Assembly (NCBI RefSeq): GCF_023229025.1
Contig: NZ_JALOAA010000005.1
Span: 1 to 64,000, forward strand
Length of the DNA stretch: 64,000 nucleotides
Direction of reading: 5' to 3'
Source: Sulfurimonas sp.
GTDB taxonomy: Bacteria; Campylobacterota; Campylobacteria; Campylobacterales; Sulfurimonadaceae
Shown: positions 23,254-32,440 of the stretch, piece after piece
Layout: each line of letters opens with the position of its first letter
How positions within the stretch are numbered: position 1 is the stretch's first letter
Translations under genes and position numbers: made by a program
Notes under the pieces: generated by a model
Told to the model about the DNA's origin: nothing
The model's input: the letters and a program-made list of their open reading frames with translations, nothing else
Database searches by the model: none

Positions 23254-25830
23254 TTAAGATATTTTAACCTCTATTTCACCATCTTTATAATCAAACTCTA
23301 CACTTGAGCCCTCCTCTACTTTACCCTCAAGTATTAGTTCTGCAAGTCTATCTTCAACTATCTCATAAAGAGCTCTTTTTAGAGGTCTTGCCCCGTAAAC
23401 AGGGTCAAATCCAGCTTCAGCAATATATGCTTTTGCATTTTTGCTAAGTGTCAGGGTTATATCTCTTGAGGCTACTTTTTGTGCAATCTCACTAAAGAAT
23501 ATGTCCACAATTCCTACTATCTGTTCACGCCCAAGCGCATTAAATATAACTACATCATCGAGTCTGTTTAAAAACTCCGGCTTAAATGCCTGTTTTAGCT
23601 CACCCATAACCATCTCTTGAAGCGTCTCGGAGTTAGGGTTATTGATTATCTTATCACTTGCAATATTTGAAGTAAGTATAATGATAGTGTTTGTAAAATC
23701 AACCGTTACTCCTTTGTTGTCAGTTAATCTTCCATCATCTAAAACCTGCAGTAAGATATTAAAAACATCCGGATGTGCTTTTTCAACCTCATCAAATAAA
23801 ATAACGCTATATGGCTTTCTTCTAACAGCTTCTGTAAGCTGTCCGCCCTCTTCATAACCGACATATCCCGGAGCTGCACCGACTAAACGAGATACTGCAT
23901 GTTTTTCCATATACTCACTCATATCTATTCGTATCATGGCATCGGGAGAGTCAAAGAGGAATTTTGCCAATGTCTTAGCCGTCTGTGTTTTACCTACTCC
24001 GGTAGGTCCTAAAAATAGGAAGCTCCCGATTGGAGAGTTTCCGCTTGATAGCCCCGCTTTGTTTCTCTTTATCGCACGTGCAACCGCATGTGTGGCTTTG
24101 CTCTGACCTACTACCTCTTTGTTTAGCTCCTCTTCAACATTTAAAATCTTATCTTTGTCGGCTTGTAGCATCTTTTGAACAGGGATGCCTGTCCATCTTG
24201 AGATTATCGAAGCAATTGACTCTTCATCAACACTATTTTTTAGAAGTGTTCCCTCTTTTTGCATATCTGCCCAGTTTTGAGTTATCTCTTTTTCCTGTGC
24301 TAAAAGTGCCGGAATCTCGCCATACTCTATCTCAGCGGCACGATTAAACTCTGATGAGCTTTTTGCTACATGTGCCTCTCTTCTTTTTGCCTCAATCTCA
24401 TTTTTAATATTTGAGATTTTTCCAAAGACCTCTTTCTCATAAGCAAACTGTGCCTCTAAACTTCTCACACTCTCTTGGACATCAGCAAGCTCTTTTTTTA
24501 TCTCCTCTAAACGTTTTGTATTTGCAGGAGTATCCTCCATCTTCAACGCTTCCTGTTCAACATGAAGTTCAGAGCTCTTTATCTTTGCATTGCTTAGTGC
24601 ATGAGGCTCAGACTCTATCTGCATCTTAAGCTCAGCTGCCGCCTCATCTATAAGGTCTATCGCCTTATCAGGCAAAAATCTATCCGCTATATATCTATCG
24701 GATAGTTTCGCAGCTGCTACTAAAGCACTATCGGTTATGGTTACATTATGATGCGTCTCTAGACGCTCTTTTATACCGCGCAGAATCTGGAGCGACTGAT
24801 TGACCGTCGGTTCATCAAGATTGATTGGCAAGAAACGTCTCTGAAGCGCCATATCTTTTTCAAAGTATTTTCTATACTCTTTTAGCGTAGTTGCTCCTAT
24901 AGTGTGGAGTTCTCCACGCGCAAGTGCGGGTTTTAAGATATTTGCCGCATCCATACTTCCCTCGCTTGCACCCGCGCCTACTATAGTGTGAATCTCATCT
25001 ATAAAAAGTATAATATTTCCGCTTTTTTTAACCTCATCAATTACAGCTTTGAGCCTATCTTCAAACTCACCTCTATATTTTGCACCAGCAATAAGTGCAC
25101 TCATGTCAAGCGCTACTACCTTTTTGTTCTGCAAGGAGGTAGGAACTTTGCCATCACTGATTCTTTGAGCAAGTCCCTCAACAAGTGCCGTTTTACCAAC
25201 TCCCGGTTCCCCTAAAAGCATAGGGTTGTTTTTTGTTTTACGGATAAGTATCTGCATCATGCGCGTAATCTCTTCATCACGACCGATTACAGGAGATAGT
25301 TTACCCTCTCTTGCTTCTGCCGTTAAATCTATCCCATATTTTTTAAGTGACTCCAGAGTCTCATCAGAACTTTGCGAATCAATTTTTGTATTTCCGCGCG
25401 AAGCTTCTATATTTTTAGCAAGCTCAGATATATCTATATATTTTTTCAAAAGGCTAAAAAACGGTTCATTTTTTAAGTTTGCCAACAAGTAAGTATCCAC
25501 AGCTAAAAAGGAGTCTGCATTTTTTGTCATAAGCCCGATACCATTTTCAAGAGTCTGAACAAAATTTTTAGAGACTCTTATGCTCTCTTTTGAGACGGTT
25601 GAGGATTTAGGCAGTTTTTCGCTTAAGCTCTTTACATCAAGCTCGATTGCAACTTTATCAACACTCATTTTATTAAGCATCTGATTTAGTACCGAGCTTG
25701 AGTTAGTAAGTTGCGCCCATAGAAAGTGTATAGGTTCAACCTCCTGATTTTTGTTATAAAGTGCCAGCGAGACTGCTGATTCTATCGACTCAGTCATGTT
25801 GTTTGTTAATTTTTCAAATATATTATTCAT
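23254..25830 (-). CDS. clpB: ClpB disaggregase (Hsp100)
   Basis: Solubilises aggregated proteins together with DnaK. The N-terminal Clp_N domain is followed by NBD1 with Walker A GEPGVGKTALVEG, a long coiled-coil middle domain (about residues 400-520) and NBD2 with GPTGVGKTQTAK and the IDMSEYMEKHAVSRL segment. ATG at 25830 is preferred over TTG at 25836 because GAGGA lies eight bases upstream; the protein then has 858 residues, normal for ClpB. Transcribed alone from a promoter overlapped by an HspR-type operator and ended by a strong hairpin. Confidence 0.97.
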   Translation of the reverse strand: MNNIFEKLTNNMTESIESAVSLALYNKNQEVEPIHFLWAQLTNSSSVLNQMLNKMSVDKVAIELDVKSLSEKLPKSSTVSKESIRVSKNFVQTLENGIGLMTKNADSFLAVDTYLLANLKNEPFFSLLKKYIDISELAKNIEASRGNTKIDSQSSDETLESLKKYGIDLTAEAREGKLSPVIGRDEEITRMMQILIRKTKNNPMLLGEPGVGKTALVEGLAQRISDGKVPTSLQNKKVVALDMSALIAGAKYRGEFEDRLKAVIDEVKKSGNIILFIDEIHTIVGAGASEGSMDAANILKPALARGELHTIGATTLKEYRKYFEKDMALQRRFLPINLDEPTVNQSLQILRGIKERLETHHNVTITDSALVAAAKLSDRYIADRFLPDKAIDLIDEAAAELKMQIESEPHALSNAKIKSSELHVEQEALKMEDTPANTKRLEEIKKELADVQESVRSLEAQFAYEKEVFGKISNIKNEIEAKRREAHVAKSSSEFNRAAEIEYGEIPALLAQEKEITQNWADMQKEGTLLKNSVDEESIASIISRWTGIPVQKMLQADKDKILNVEEELNKEVVGQSKATHAVARAIKRNKAGLSSGNSPIGSFLFLGPTGVGKTQTAKTLAKFLFDSPDAMIRIDMSEYMEKHAVSRLVGAAPGYVGYEEGGQLTEAVRRKPYSVILFDEVEKAHPDVFNILLQVLDDGRLTDNKGVTVDFTNTIIILTSNIASDKIINNPNSETLQEMVMGELKQAFKPEFLNRLDDVVIFNALGREQIVGIVDIFFSEIAQKVASRDITLTLSKNAKAYIAEAGFDPVYGARPLKRALYEIVEDRLAELILEGKVEEGSSVEFDYKDGEIEVKIS

Positions 25831-25862
25831 TTTCAAATTCCTCTACTATTATTTTGACAAAT

Positions 25863-25892
25863 ATTATATCTAGTTGAGTGCTCTATTGTCAA
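25863..25892 (-). promoter_or_regulatory. clpB promoter
   Basis: On the minus strand TTGACA (25892-25887), an 18-base spacer and TATAAT (25868-25863). The start site should be near 25856, about 25 bases before the ATG. It has the same hexamers and spacing as the cbpA promoter at 145-174. Confidence 0.8.
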
Positions 25893-25893
25893 G
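25873..25893 (-). promoter_or_regulatory. HspR operator (HAIR-like) at clpB
   Basis: On the minus strand CTTGACA, seven bases, ACTCAAC. This is a degenerate match to CTTGAGT-N7-ACTCAAG with the exact spacer. It covers the -35 and most of the spacer of the clpB promoter. The ACTCAAC half-site is identical to that at cbpA. Confidence 0.72.
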
Positions 25894-25972
25894 TCTTTTT
25901 AGTCTAATGATATTATATTATCTTTTAATTTAATTTATATTATAATTCCAAAAATATTTCTCAGGATTATAT

Positions 25973-26650
25973 ATGTCAACAATTATAGACGCTATTGTAA
26001 ATCGCTCTTCAAAGAGAGCTTTTCTATCTACTCCTGTAACACAGGATATTCAGGAAAAAATATTAAAAGCTGCTTCAATGACCCCAAGCGGAGCAAATAT
26101 GCAGCCTTGGATTACTTATGCCGTTAGTGATGAAAAAGTTTTAAAAAATATAGGCGACGCTATTATAGATAAGATGGAGAGTGGCGTAGAGCATGACCAG
26201 TTTATACAGTACTATCCGCTAAAGTGGAAAAATCCTTATAAAAAAAGAAGATTAGAGACAGGTATTGGCTTATACACTTTAATGGAAGTTAATAAAAAAG
26301 ATACTATAAAAAGAACTGAAATGTGGCACAATAACTTTAGATGGTTCGGGGCTAGTACAGTCTTTTTTGTCTTTTGCGATAAAGATATGATTGATGGTGC
26401 ACAAGGAGCACTTATTGACTGTGGTGCCTATATGCAGACTATTATGTTAGCTGCATCTTCTTTTGGGATTCAGAGTTGTCCACAAGGATCAACAACAGAG
26501 TTTGGAAGAGTCGTAGCAGATGTTTTAAATGTTCCTGACAACTTAGCACTTCTTTATAGTGTCGTCCTTGGTTATGAGGATAGAGATGCTAAAATTAATA
26601 CATATCAGCCAAAAAGAGTAGAGATGAGTGAAAATGTTGTTTTTATCTAA
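25973..26650 (+). CDS. Nitroreductase-family FMN oxidoreductase
   Basis: NAD(P)H-dependent flavin enzyme of the nitroreductase superfamily. The 225-residue protein starts with SSKRAFLSTPVTQDIQEKIL and has MTPSGANMQPW, the FMN-phosphate-binding region, and ASSFGIQSCPQGSTTEFG toward the C-terminus. The physiological substrate cannot be predicted. A -10 TATAAT lies at 25941-25946 and AGGA eight bases before the ATG. It is divergent from clpB and monocistronic. Confidence 0.88.
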   Translation: MSTIIDAIVNRSSKRAFLSTPVTQDIQEKILKAASMTPSGANMQPWITYAVSDEKVLKNIGDAIIDKMESGVEHDQFIQYYPLKWKNPYKKRRLETGIGLYTLMEVNKKDTIKRTEMWHNNFRWFGASTVFFVFCDKDMIDGAQGALIDCGAYMQTIMLAASSFGIQSCPQGSTTEFGRVVADVLNVPDNLALLYSVVLGYEDRDAKINTYQPKRVEMSENVVFI

Positions 26651-26668
26651 ATGATTTTACTCTCTAGA

Positions 26669-27526
26669 TTAAGAGACAAAGAGTCCCTTATGACTATAAC
26701 GCTCTAGCATACTTTTATTTCCACTTACTCCGCCGCTATGTATATAAAAAATTTCCTCATTTGTCTGTGCAAGCAGGCATCTCCATAAATTTGGCGCATA
26801 AATCAAATCAAACTCTACTCCGGCATCTAAGAGTTTTTGCTGCATATTTAAAAACTCTATATAGGGCTTTGCAAAACGGTACTTTTTTTCAGGCTCCAAG
26901 ATAGTCAAGTTTTCTGGAATTTTAGATAGAGCGCTCATCTGCTTTATCAAATACGCACTATCTCCTATGGCCGGTACAGTATATACTCTATACTCAGGAA
27001 GAGACAACGCTAGAAAAAGTGCTGTTGTGCCGGTTCCGGAAGGGGTGGCTAAAGAGTTTACCTTTATACCGGATTCTCTTATCTCTTGCGCCAAAACTTC
27101 TATCCCTTTTTTTGCCTCTTCTACTGCACCGCCTTGGTCTATTACAAATATCTTCTCATCTAGATTTAGCCTAAGTGAGGCTATGAACTCTTTATAATAT
27201 TGATGTTGAATCTCAATATGTTTCATACCTAGATTTTTTGCCTCATAAAAGTTTCCGATATTTTCATGTTTGAGGGTAGTGCTTAGTGGTTTTGTATAGT
27301 ATATGAAGTTCCAATTTTTATCTCTGCACATAGCCGCAATAGCTAACATTGCATTAGATTGTGTTCCGCCGTAAGAGATAATTGTACTGTATCTCTTAGA
27401 TGGGGTTTGTAGAAGTGTGTATAACTTGCGATACTTGTTTCCTGCTAAATAAGGATCTATTAAATCATCTCTTTTAACATAGAAACGTCTCCCGTTGAGA
27501 TATATTTCAGAAACAGGAGAGTACAT
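26669..27526 (-). CDS. PLP-dependent deaminase / D-cysteine desulfhydrase family protein
   Basis: Fold-type II PLP enzyme related to ACC deaminase and DcyD. Residues seen are KRDDLIDPYLAGNKYRK (the Lys of NKYRK is the probable Schiff-base residue), ISYGGTQSNAMLA, and PSGTGTTALFLAL for phosphate binding. At 285 residues it is about 40 shorter than E. coli DcyD. Whether it is a D-cysteine desulfhydrase, ACC deaminase or another lyase is open. It ends the parvulin-PLP pair: the parvulin gene stop at 27531 lies four bases upstream of its start. Confidence 0.8.
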   Translation of the reverse strand: MYSPVSEIYLNGRRFYVKRDDLIDPYLAGNKYRKLYTLLQTPSKRYSTIISYGGTQSNAMLAIAAMCRDKNWNFIYYTKPLSTTLKHENIGNFYEAKNLGMKHIEIQHQYYKEFIASLRLNLDEKIFVIDQGGAVEEAKKGIEVLAQEIRESGIKVNSLATPSGTGTTALFLALSLPEYRVYTVPAIGDSAYLIKQMSALSKIPENLTILEPEKKYRFAKPYIEFLNMQQKLLDAGVEFDLIYAPNLWRCLLAQTNEEIFYIHSGGVSGNKSMLERYSHKGLFVS

Positions 27527-27530
27527 AAAT

Positions 27531-28361
27531 TTAGTTGATTTGCGCTTTTTTCTCTAACTCTTTCATCTTCTCTAGCATTACACTTTTTGCTTTTTCTACC
27601 TTTAGTCTCTGCTCAATTGATGCCTTTACTTCAGAGAAACTTCTTGTTGTTTTTGGTTTTTTATCTTCAATGTAAATTACATGATATCCGAATTGAGTCT
27701 TAACCGGTACCGTAGTAATCTCTTTTGCTTTCATTGAAAATGCTTTGTCATTAAATTCAGGAACCATCTGTCCTTCAGAAAAATAACCTAAATCGCCACC
27801 CTCTGGAGCGCTTGCACATGTAGACTTCTCTTTTGCAATTTCCATGAACTTACTCTTTAGCGCATCGCCCTTTAAAGGTTTTAGTTGAGCGATGATATTT
27901 TTTGCATCACTCTCTTTTTCTACAAGTATATGGCGAGCTCTGACGCTCTCGTCCTCTGCAAACTCCTCTTTGTTTGCATCATAATAATCTTTTTTATCTT
28001 TTTCAGAAATCGCTATTTTGTCAAACTCTCTTTTTTGCCAAACCTGAATAGCAACCTCTTTTTTAATTCTGTTAGTTACCTCTTCATATCTATCTTTGAA
28101 GTCCTGTGCGTTTAATAGGCCTGATTTTTTTGCATCATCATATACAAGCTCTTTAGCAATTAGTTGCTCTAATACCTGCTTTCTAAACTCAGCTTGTTTC
28201 TCTTGGGGAACTTGATTTAATCTCCCCTGTGTTGCTGTCATTAATTCTCTATCGACATCTTCTTGAGTAATTGCGGTGCCATTAACCGTTACCAAAGTTT
28301 GAGCCATTGAGATTGTTGAGAATATAGCTAACGAAGCTACCAATTTTGTTACTGTTTTCAT
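27531..28361 (-). CDS. Periplasmic parvulin-type peptidyl-prolyl isomerase (PEB4/SurA-like)
   Basis: Secreted folding factor for outer-membrane proteins. The 276-residue precursor has a signal peptide ending ISMAQ. A SurA-like helical N-terminal domain follows (TVNGTAITQEDVDREL, and KQVLEQLIAKELV). The PpiC domain spans about residues 130-235, with ARHILVEKESDAKNII, GGDLGYFSEGQMVPEF and TQFGYHVIYI. The layout resembles Campylobacter PEB4/Cbf2. It lies four bases upstream of the PLP enzyme gene. Confidence 0.92.
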   Translation of the reverse strand: MKTVTKLVASLAIFSTISMAQTLVTVNGTAITQEDVDRELMTATQGRLNQVPQEKQAEFRKQVLEQLIAKELVYDDAKKSGLLNAQDFKDRYEEVTNRIKKEVAIQVWQKREFDKIAISEKDKKDYYDANKEEFAEDESVRARHILVEKESDAKNIIAQLKPLKGDALKSKFMEIAKEKSTCASAPEGGDLGYFSEGQMVPEFNDKAFSMKAKEITTVPVKTQFGYHVIYIEDKKPKTTRSFSEVKASIEQRLKVEKAKSVMLEKMKELEKKAQIN

Positions 28362-28447
28362 TCATTCTTCCTTCTTTATGTAAAAAAATTTTAGTTAGTT
28401 AATACTAATGATTATTAAACAAATAGCATTTTGTATATAATTACGCC

Positions 28448-29089
28448 ATGAAAAAAGCTACAAAACAGGAAATTAGAGAGATTTGCGACCTCTTTATAGA
28501 AAAATACAGTGACGCCGTAACAGAATTAAACTACAAAAATGCATATGAACTAGTTGTTGCTGTTGCTCTCTCAGCACAATGCACCGATGTTAGAGTAAAT
28601 CTCATTACTCCCGCGCTGTTTAAAAAGTATCCCGATCCACAAACTTTAGCAGATGCCGACATAGAGGATGTAAAATTAATTATTAACAGTTGTTCATTTT
28701 TTAATAATAAGGCAAAAAATATTATAGAGATGGCAAAGAGGGTAGTAGAGGTTTACGGCGGCGAGATACCGATGGATGAGAAAGAGCTTATAACTCTCGC
28801 AGGAGTCGGACAAAAAACTGCAAACGTAGTTATGATAGAGTACACGGGAGCAAATCTTATGGCAGTTGATACGCATGTCTTTAGAGTCTCTCACAGATTA
28901 GGTCTTAGTGATGATAAAACTGCAACAAAAACAGAGGCGACACTTGTTAAAAAATTTAAAAATAACCTGCGTACGCTTCACCAAGGGATGGTGCTCTTTG
29001 GTCGCTATATCTGCAAAGCAAAAAATCCAAGATGTGATGAGTGCTTTTTAACCTCTTACTGCAAAACAAAAGAGAGTTTCAAGGTATAA
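28448..29089 (+). CDS. nth: Endonuclease III
   Basis: Bifunctional DNA glycosylase/AP lyase for oxidised pyrimidines. The 213-residue protein has the helix-hairpin-helix with catalytic Lys (LAGVGQKTANVVM), the catalytic Asp in MAVDTHVFRVSHRLGL, and a C-terminal 4Fe-4S motif C-x6-C-x2-C-x5-C (CKAKNPRCDECFLTSYC). Six bases after the stop the next frame begins, but the real start of that lipoprotein is probably further in. Confidence 0.97.
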   Translation: MKKATKQEIREICDLFIEKYSDAVTELNYKNAYELVVAVALSAQCTDVRVNLITPALFKKYPDPQTLADADIEDVKLIINSCSFFNNKAKNIIEMAKRVVEVYGGEIPMDEKELITLAGVGQKTANVVMIEYTGANLMAVDTHVFRVSHRLGLSDDKTATKTEATLVKKFKNNLRTLHQGMVLFGRYICKAKNPRCDECFLTSYCKTKESFKV

Positions 29090-29124
29090 AGTAAATGTGG
29101 ATTAATTTTTGCTTTAAAAAGAGT

Positions 29125-29367
29125 ATGACAAAATATTTATTAATTATCTCAACGCTATTTCTCTTCTCTGCATGTGTAAATAAACATGGTATTTCAGCTA
29201 AGTATTATAGTGAGTGTAAAGAGTATTACGATCTTCAAGGCTACTATCATAAAGAGTGCGGAGAGGATGATATTATCACCTATAAAGAGCTTAGTAAAAA
29301 AGCAGATGCGGTTATTGACTATGTAGTCGGAGCCGAAGAAGAGAAGCCAAAAGGGAATGTTTGGTAG
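29125..29367 (+). CDS. Small putative lipoprotein, 80 aa
   Basis: No family is recognised. Starting at ATG 29125 (AAAGAG upstream), the protein has a lipoprotein signal, LIISTLFLFSACVNKHG, with Cys at the lipobox. The mature part is short, Tyr-rich and contains YYSECKEYYDLQGYYHKECG with two Cys residues that could form a disulfide. An earlier ATG at 29095 would add ten residues and spoil the signal peptide. It probably shares a message with nth. Confidence 0.7.
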   Translation: MTKYLLIISTLFLFSACVNKHGISAKYYSECKEYYDLQGYYHKECGEDDIITYKELSKKADAVIDYVVGAEEEKPKGNVW

Positions 29368-29474
29368 ATATAAAGTAGTCTTTATAAATTAAAATTGCAA
29401 AATAGTTATAGGCGTTTTTTAAAGATGCACACTGTAGTACATTGAAAAAAACAACGACGAAATATGAAACAATT

Positions 29475-30182
29475 TTACTTTATAGCTATGAAAGTGGCGA
29501 AATTTGCCCAGCGAAATACCACCTCACAGTGTGAAAAACCGCAATTTTTCGCCATTTTTATATTTTCATCTTCACTATATGGTACTAAAACATTCTCAAG
29601 CGCTTCTCTTTTTTGCACTATCTCATACTCTGAGTAGCCCTGCTCTTTTTTGAAGTCGTAGTAGCACTCAATCAAATCTTTATTTAGCTTTGAGTGATGA
29701 CTTATAATCTTTTCGCTAAATATAAATATACCGCCTTTTTTTAACGATTTTGCAATCTTTTTTACAAGTTCTTCGCGGATTAGTGGGCGGATAAACTGAA
29801 GTGTATAGTTACTTATAAAGAGGTCTGCTTCCTCATAGCCATACTCTAAGATGTCCGCATATTTGAGCTCTATATCTGCTTTAAATGCCTCACACTTTTT
29901 TCTGGCTTGCTCAAGCATAGCTTCAGAGTTATCAAGCCCCACTAGAGTGGCAACTGTTTTTAGTTTTCTGCTTATGCTAATTAAAAGAGTTGCGGTAGAA
30001 CATCCCAAATCATAGGCAACTCCTCCCTCCTCAAGCTGTTTTAAGGCAAAAAACTCTGTAATTTTTTGTGACTCCTTATAAAAAGGCACACTTCTTTGTA
30101 ACATATCATCAAAAACAGCGGCAACCTCTTCATCAAATTCAAACTGCTTTTTTATCGGTTTTGTAAATACTTTATCGTTCAT
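29475..30182 (-). CDS. cmoA: Carboxy-S-adenosyl-L-methionine synthase
   Basis: Makes carboxy-SAM from SAM and prephenate for the cmo5U34 tRNA modification. The 235-residue methyltransferase fold has EVAAVFDDMLQRSVPFYKE, typical of CmoA, then VAYDLGCSTATLLISISRKL (SAM loop) and LFISNYTLQFIRP. The partner cmoB is not in the window. The 107 bp after its stop (29368-29474) show no gene or clear hairpin. Confidence 0.93.
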   Translation of the reverse strand: MNDKVFTKPIKKQFEFDEEVAAVFDDMLQRSVPFYKESQKITEFFALKQLEEGGVAYDLGCSTATLLISISRKLKTVATLVGLDNSEAMLEQARKKCEAFKADIELKYADILEYGYEEADLFISNYTLQFIRPLIREELVKKIAKSLKKGGIFIFSEKIISHHSKLNKDLIECYYDFKKEQGYSEYEIVQKREALENVLVPYSEDENIKMAKNCGFSHCEVVFRWANFATFIAIK

Positions 30183-30262
30183 TTTTATTCCCTAGGCTAA
30201 AATTTTAACCAAAATATTATGATACTACTCCTATAATTCGTTAAAAAAAATAAGGTAACCAT

Positions 30263-30607
30263 ATGGACATCTCTACATCATCACTTATGCTGATATTTTT
30301 CGCGCTGCTTTTTATAGTTAGCTTCTGGAAAATATATGCATTTTTACCAAACAAGCAACTAGAGGATGATGATACTACAGAGGAGTCACAAGAGCAACTC
30401 CAACATCTCATGATAAAAGTTATCAGAGAAAACGGTGGCGATTTAGACACTAAAGAGCTCTTCAATCTCATAGCAACCGATCAAGAGTTTGACAAAAAAC
30501 GGTTTTGGAGATTTAATCAAAATAGATTAAACAAGATGCTAGATTTATATTTTTTACAAAATCCGCATCTAAAAAATATCGAAGATATCTATAAGAGCCT
30601 AACTTAA
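30263..30607 (+). CDS. Hypothetical membrane-anchored protein, 114 aa
   Basis: No family is recognised. One N-terminal membrane helix (SSLMLIFFALLFIVSFWKIY, residues about 6-25) is followed by an acidic linker and a soluble helical domain containing NGGDLDTKELFNLIATDQEF. The tail may be a small winged-helix-like or EF-hand-like fold; the sequence does not decide. AAGG precedes the ATG by about nine bases. It is convergent with fbaA, with only two bases between the stops. Confidence 0.7.
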   Translation: MDISTSSLMLIFFALLFIVSFWKIYAFLPNKQLEDDDTTEESQEQLQHLMIKVIRENGGDLDTKELFNLIATDQEFDKKRFWRFNQNRLNKMLDLYFLQNPHLKNIEDIYKSLT

Positions 30608-30609
30608 AT

Positions 30610-31683
30610 TTAATTTTTATCTATCGCATTAAGGTCAGAAAATGCGCTCTCAACTCTTTTTATCAAAGCAAGTTGTCCGGCTCTTAGCCATTTTCTCGGG
30701 TCATAGTAGTTTTTATTTGGTCTATCTTCGCCCTCTGGGTTTCCGATTTGCCCCTGAAGATACTCTCTGTTTTTTTCATAATACTCTTTAACACCGCTCC
30801 AAGTGGCCCACTGCGTGTCAGTATCAATATTCATCTTAATAACACCATAGCTTATCGCCTCACGTATATCCTCAAGACTTGAACCTGAGCCTCCATGAAA
30901 TACGAAATTAACAGGTTTTTTATCAGTACCAAACTTTTCTTGAATATACTTTTGAGAGTTATCCAAAATTTTTGGAGTAAGTACTACATTTCCGGGTTTA
31001 TAAACACCATGAACATTTCCAAACGATGCAGCTATTGTAAAGTGTGGCGAGACTTCACTTAGCTCTTTGTATGCATAAGCCACATCCTCTGGTTGGGTAT
31101 AAAGCAGAGAGTTGTCAATGTTTGAGTTATCCACTCCATCCTCTTCTCCACCGGTAACACCAAGCTCTATCTCAATACTCATATCTATTTTACTCATTCT
31201 TTGTAGATATTTTTTGCTAATTGCAACATTCTCCTCTAAAGACTCTTCGGATAAATCTAACATGTGAGAGGAGTATAAAGGTTTCTTATGCGTTTTATAA
31301 TATTTTTCACTCTCATCAAGGAGTGCGTCTATCCAAGGAAGAAGTTTTTTTGCCGCATGATCTGTATGGAGAATAACGGCAACACCGTAGCTCTCCGCCA
31401 TCAAATGAACGTGGATTGCACCAGAGACGGCACCAGCAATTGCCGCTTTCTCACTCTCATTACTTAAACCTTTTCCTGCATAGTATGCCGCACCACCGTT
31501 ACTAAACTGAATTATTACCGGAGATTTTACTTTTGCCGCAGCTTCAAGTATTGCATTTATAGAATCAGTACCGACAACATTAATTGCAGGAATAGCAAAT
31601 CCGTTCTCCTTAGCATATTGATAAACTTTTTGCACATCATCACCAAACAGTACACCTGGCTTTACAATATCTAAAATACCCAT
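30610..31683 (-). CDS. fbaA: Class II fructose-bisphosphate aldolase
   Basis: Zn-dependent cleavage or formation of fructose 1,6-bisphosphate. The 357-residue protein is the class IIA length. It has GFAIPAINVVGTDSINAILE, the catalytic/metal segment VILHTDHAAKKLLPW, a second metal-site glutamate region (IEIELGVTGGEEDG) and FVFHGGSGSS with the phosphate loop. It serves the same pathway as pfkA at 1926. It is monocistronic and divergent from the 31799 gene. Confidence 0.97.
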   Translation of the reverse strand: MGILDIVKPGVLFGDDVQKVYQYAKENGFAIPAINVVGTDSINAILEAAAKVKSPVIIQFSNGGAAYYAGKGLSNESEKAAIAGAVSGAIHVHLMAESYGVAVILHTDHAAKKLLPWIDALLDESEKYYKTHKKPLYSSHMLDLSEESLEENVAISKKYLQRMSKIDMSIEIELGVTGGEEDGVDNSNIDNSLLYTQPEDVAYAYKELSEVSPHFTIAASFGNVHGVYKPGNVVLTPKILDNSQKYIQEKFGTDKKPVNFVFHGGSGSSLEDIREAISYGVIKMNIDTDTQWATWSGVKEYYEKNREYLQGQIGNPEGEDRPNKNYYDPRKWLRAGQLALIKRVESAFSDLNAIDKN

Positions 31684-31798
31684 TATTAAACTCTTTTTAT
31701 AAAATTTGTTCTTAATTATATTATAGGCTTCATTTAAAATAACTTTTATAAAAACTTTATTATGATAAAATATCTAAAAAATTGATCGGGAATTCAAA

Positions 31799-32440
31799 AT
31801 GAGATTAACAGTAGATGAATATTGTAGATACTTTAAGATGTCTAAAGAGATGGTCAACTCTAAGATAAAGATGAAAAAAATTAACTATATAATTGAAAAT
31901 GGCAAGACATATATAATAGTAACAAAAGATTCGCTTCAAAGAGATAATCAAGAGGAAAACCAGACAGAAAAACCAAAAATAACAGTTGCAACAGTCTTAG
32001 CACTATACCAAAGAGAGAACAGTTTTTTAAAGAACAAAATCGTGCAGCTTGAGTCAAAGATAGATAAACTTATAGATGATAAAGAGCAGATGCTTCGAGC
32101 AGAGAGAGACAAGATAGAGAGTATCTACAGCTCAAAAGATGAGCAGTTAAAAAATATTTTAGAACTTGTTAACAAAAAAATGAAGTTTGAACGCGAAGCT
32201 GCTACCGTTCACGAAGTTGAGAGTTTTGAGCATCAAGAGAAGATAACAGCTCCTAAAAATCTGGAAGTAGTAGAACTAAAGGAGTATCTAAAGCTCTTAA
32301 ATCTTAAATCAAATCAGAGAAAAGCTATAAAAAAACGATTTTTAGATGCATATGACAACGATATAAGAGTGATACATAAAGATGGAAAGCTCTATTTAGA
32401 CTTTTCAAAATATGACTATAGTGATCTGCTTGCTTACTAA
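31799..32440 (+). CDS. HTH / coiled-coil protein paired with FapA
   Basis: The 213-residue protein has three visible parts. The N-terminal segment, MRLTVDEYCRYFKMSKEMVN and about 30 further residues, resembles an excisionase/MerR-like helix-turn-helix with a wing. A charged coiled coil spans about residues 75-140. A C-terminal segment with LKEYLKLLNLKSNQRKAIKK ends in a Tyr/Asp-rich tail. The next gene, of the FapA family, overlaps it by 29 bases, so the two are almost certainly made together. Its function is unknown. Confidence 0.75.
   Translation: MRLTVDEYCRYFKMSKEMVNSKIKMKKINYIIENGKTYIIVTKDSLQRDNQEENQTEKPKITVATVLALYQRENSFLKNKIVQLESKIDKLIDDKEQMLRAERDKIESIYSSKDEQLKNILELVNKKMKFEREAATVHEVESFEHQEKITAPKNLEVVELKEYLKLLNLKSNQRKAIKKRFLDAYDNDIRVIHKDGKLYLDFSKYDYSDLLAY

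Noticed and set aside
24030..24629. Plus-strand frames of 72-105 codons opposite clpB
   Set aside because: ClpB motifs are continuous on the other strand, and the products have no recognisable domain or start signal.
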